Assembly (NCBI GenBank): GCA_913052045.1
Contig: CAJXDJ010000041.1
Location: 1 to 7,264 of the forward strand
Origin: an uncultured Dehalococcoidia bacterium
Lineage (GTDB): Bacteria; Chloroflexota; Dehalococcoidia; Lucifugimonadales; GCA-2712585
Direction of reading: 5' to 3'
DNA length: 7,264 nt
Part shown: positions 6,145-7,264 of the stretch, one piece after another
How the letters are laid out: each line of letters begins with the position of its first letter
Position numbering within the stretch: position 1 is the stretch's first letter
Position numbers and translations under genes: made by a program
The notes under the pieces: model-generated
Databases searched by the model: none
Seen by the model: the letters and a program-made list of their open reading frames with translations, nothing else
What the model was told of the DNA's origin: nothing

Positions 6145-6171
6145 AGTATAAGTGGAGGTTTTAGATGTCAA
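6145..6171 (-). promoter_or_regulatory. Possible queA promoter overlapping the divergent gene's start codon
   Basis: On the minus strand there is a perfect TTGACA (6166-6171) and a near-consensus TATACT (6145-6150), but the spacer is 15 bases, shorter than the preferred 17. Transcription would begin near 6138 and give a leader of about 45 bases before the queA GTG. The -35 box lies over the ATG of the hydantoinase-like gene, so the two genes would share control DNA. Confidence 0.4.
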
Positions 6172-7264
6172 GCATTATACAGGGTGATGTATTAATCAAG
6201 GGCGGTCTTCTGGTAAATGGAGAAGGTATAACCCGTTCCGATGTTTTAATATCCGATGGAAAAGTTTTGGAATTGGGACCAAACTTGTCAAGGGAAAGAG
6301 CTAATAAAGTTATAGACGCGGCCGGTAAATACGTCCTCCCTGGTGGGATAGATTGCCATGCCCACCCAATATTTGGAGACAAGATCGATACGTATTCTCT
6401 TTGTGCGGCCTATGGTGGTGTTACCACCGTTCATGCTTTTATTGGTTCTGAAACCCACCGTCACGAACACTTTCAGAATACTTGGGGTATTCGGAAGTAT
6501 AACCCTGACATAGTCAAAGGATTTATTGATTTTGCCGAAGAAACGTCTTATACGGATTTTGCCATTCACGGTCTGATTACCACTCGAGATAAGGATGATC
6601 TTGATCGTGTGATACCTGACCTAATTAAATTGGGAGCCATATCCTTCAAGGTATTTATGACATGGAACCCCTTCGTAGTGGACACAGAGGCGTCTTATTC
6701 GAATCTTATGGCCATCCCTGACGATCTCCTCCTGCGCTTGATGCACACCTCAGCGAATGAAGGTGGTATGGTAATGGTTCATGCCGAAAATGGAACTTGT
6801 AAAGCTTATCTTGAAGATCAATTCAAGGGATGTGGAAAAACATCTCCTGAGTATCACCTCAAATCGGCCCCAAGTATATTAGAAGCTGAAGCTGTGAATC
6901 GAGCTGCTACTATGGCCTTGGTTACGGGCTCACCACTCTATCCTGTACATTTGAGTTCTCAGGAGGTTGTTCCAGTTCTAAACCATTATAAACAGAAGGG
7001 TTTAAAGTTATGGGGTGAAACGTGCCCGCATTATTTGACACTAACTGATGATATGATGCTGAAACACGGATACAAATATAAGGTCGCTCCCCCATTACGT
7101 TATGACGAAGATGTGGACGCAATGTGGAAAGGCGTAACAGATGGAAGCCTGAGTACCATTGGCAGTGACTTCACTGGCTACACTAAGAATCTAAAGATTG
7201 AAGGAAGCATGACTGGTAAAGTTATAGGTGATGCTAAAGAACCTGATCCTGACAATTTGAACAT
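6165..7264 (+). CDS. Hydantoinase/dihydropyrimidinase-like cyclic amidohydrolase, 3' end cut by window
   Basis: The frame is open from ATG 6165 to the window end (366 codons, no stop), with GGAGG (6154-6158) six bases before the start. It belongs to the amidohydrolase superfamily, D-hydantoinase/dihydropyrimidinase branch, which opens cyclic amide rings such as hydantoins or dihydrouracil. All binuclear metal ligands are visible: H65 and H67 (DCHAH), the Lys to be carboxylated K162 (SFKVFM), H206 (VHAEN), H262 (VHLSS) and D335 (GSDF). The TCPHYL stretch (286-291) is also typical. Two pocket positions differ: the substrate Tyr after K-V-F-M-x is W167, and the usual D-H-x-P is D-F-T-G. The enzyme should be catalytically competent, but its substrate may not be a standard hydantoin or dihydropyrimidine. 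Allantoinase or dihydroorotase are less likely by motif. About 90-110 residues are probably missing at the end. Confidence 0.88.
   Translation, partial: MSSIIQGDVLIKGGLLVNGEGITRSDVLISDGKVLELGPNLSRERANKVIDAAGKYVLPGGIDCHAHPIFGDKIDTYSLCAAYGGVTTVHAFIGSETHRHEHFQNTWGIRKYNPDIVKGFIDFAEETSYTDFAIHGLITTRDKDDLDRVIPDLIKLGAISFKVFMTWNPFVVDTEASYSNLMAIPDDLLLRLMHTSANEGGMVMVHAENGTCKAYLEDQFKGCGKTSPEYHLKSAPSILEAEAVNRAATMALVTGSPLYPVHLSSQEVVPVLNHYKQKGLKLWGETCPHYLTLTDDMMLKHGYKYKVAPPLRYDEDVDAMWKGVTDGSLSTIGSDFTGYTKNLKIEGSMTGKVIGDAKEPDPDNLN

Noticed and set aside
6414..6428. GGTGGT/ACCACC hairpin in the hydantoinase-like gene.
   Set aside because: It follows from the conserved Gly-Gly-Val-Thr-Thr residues of the family and needs no other explanation.

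Overview
The window is a compact stretch of bacterial chromosome with seven protein genes, two of them cut by the window edges. There are no RNA genes, insertion sequences or CRISPR arrays, and no gene-free stretch above 300 bases. Base composition looks moderately AT-rich by eye. ATG and GTG starts preceded by AGGAGG-like sites, a TTGAGC-17-TATAAT promoter and a queA gene all point to a bacterium. The mix of M20 and M28 peptidase-like proteins, a DapA-family lyase, a thiolase and a hydantoinase-like amidohydrolase suggests a heterotroph. A Chloroflexota (SAR202/Dehalococcoidia-like) source is my guess from the style of the M28 protein, not something the sequence proves.

Layout. At 1-323 (+) is the C-terminal end of an M20-type metallopeptidase, whose stop codon abuts the start of an M28-like protein at 324-2288 (+). 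That protein carries a PA-type insert and a C-terminal winged-helix-like domain. Converging on this pair from the minus strand are a DapA/NAL-family lyase (2359-3243) with its own good sigma-70-type promoter, and upstream of it a complete acetyl-CoA acetyltransferase-type thiolase (3416-4594). A 99-base divergent spacer with an inverted repeat separates the thiolase from a small VOC/glyoxalase-fold gene (4694-5074, +). The VOC gene and queA (5071-6093, -) meet tail to tail with overlapping stop codons. A second divergent spacer, with a 10-bp palindrome, lies between queA and a hydantoinase/dihydropyrimidinase-like gene (6165 to the window end, +).

How the genes may work together. The M20-M28 pair is almost certainly co-transcribed and translationally coupled. 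The rest are small units with their own control regions rather than one operon. Amide hydrolysis (M20, M28, hydantoinase folds), aldol/retro-aldol or dehydratase chemistry (DapA fold) and acyl-CoA thiolysis (thiolase) could all serve breakdown of amide-containing organic compounds, but no single pathway can be read off. queA is a housekeeping tRNA-modification gene and looks incidental.

Two things stand out. First, several enzymes have lost residues that define catalysis in their families while keeping the fold: M20 His to Gly, M28 metal-site changes, DapA Thr to Gly and Tyr to Phe, and more weakly VOC Glu to Gln and altered substrate-pocket residues in the hydantoinase. The thiolase in between keeps its full catalytic set. 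Second, the 381-bp VOC gene contains two unusually long perfect inverted repeats inside its coding sequence, with arms of 12 and 14 bp. One of them can fold in two mutually exclusive ways.
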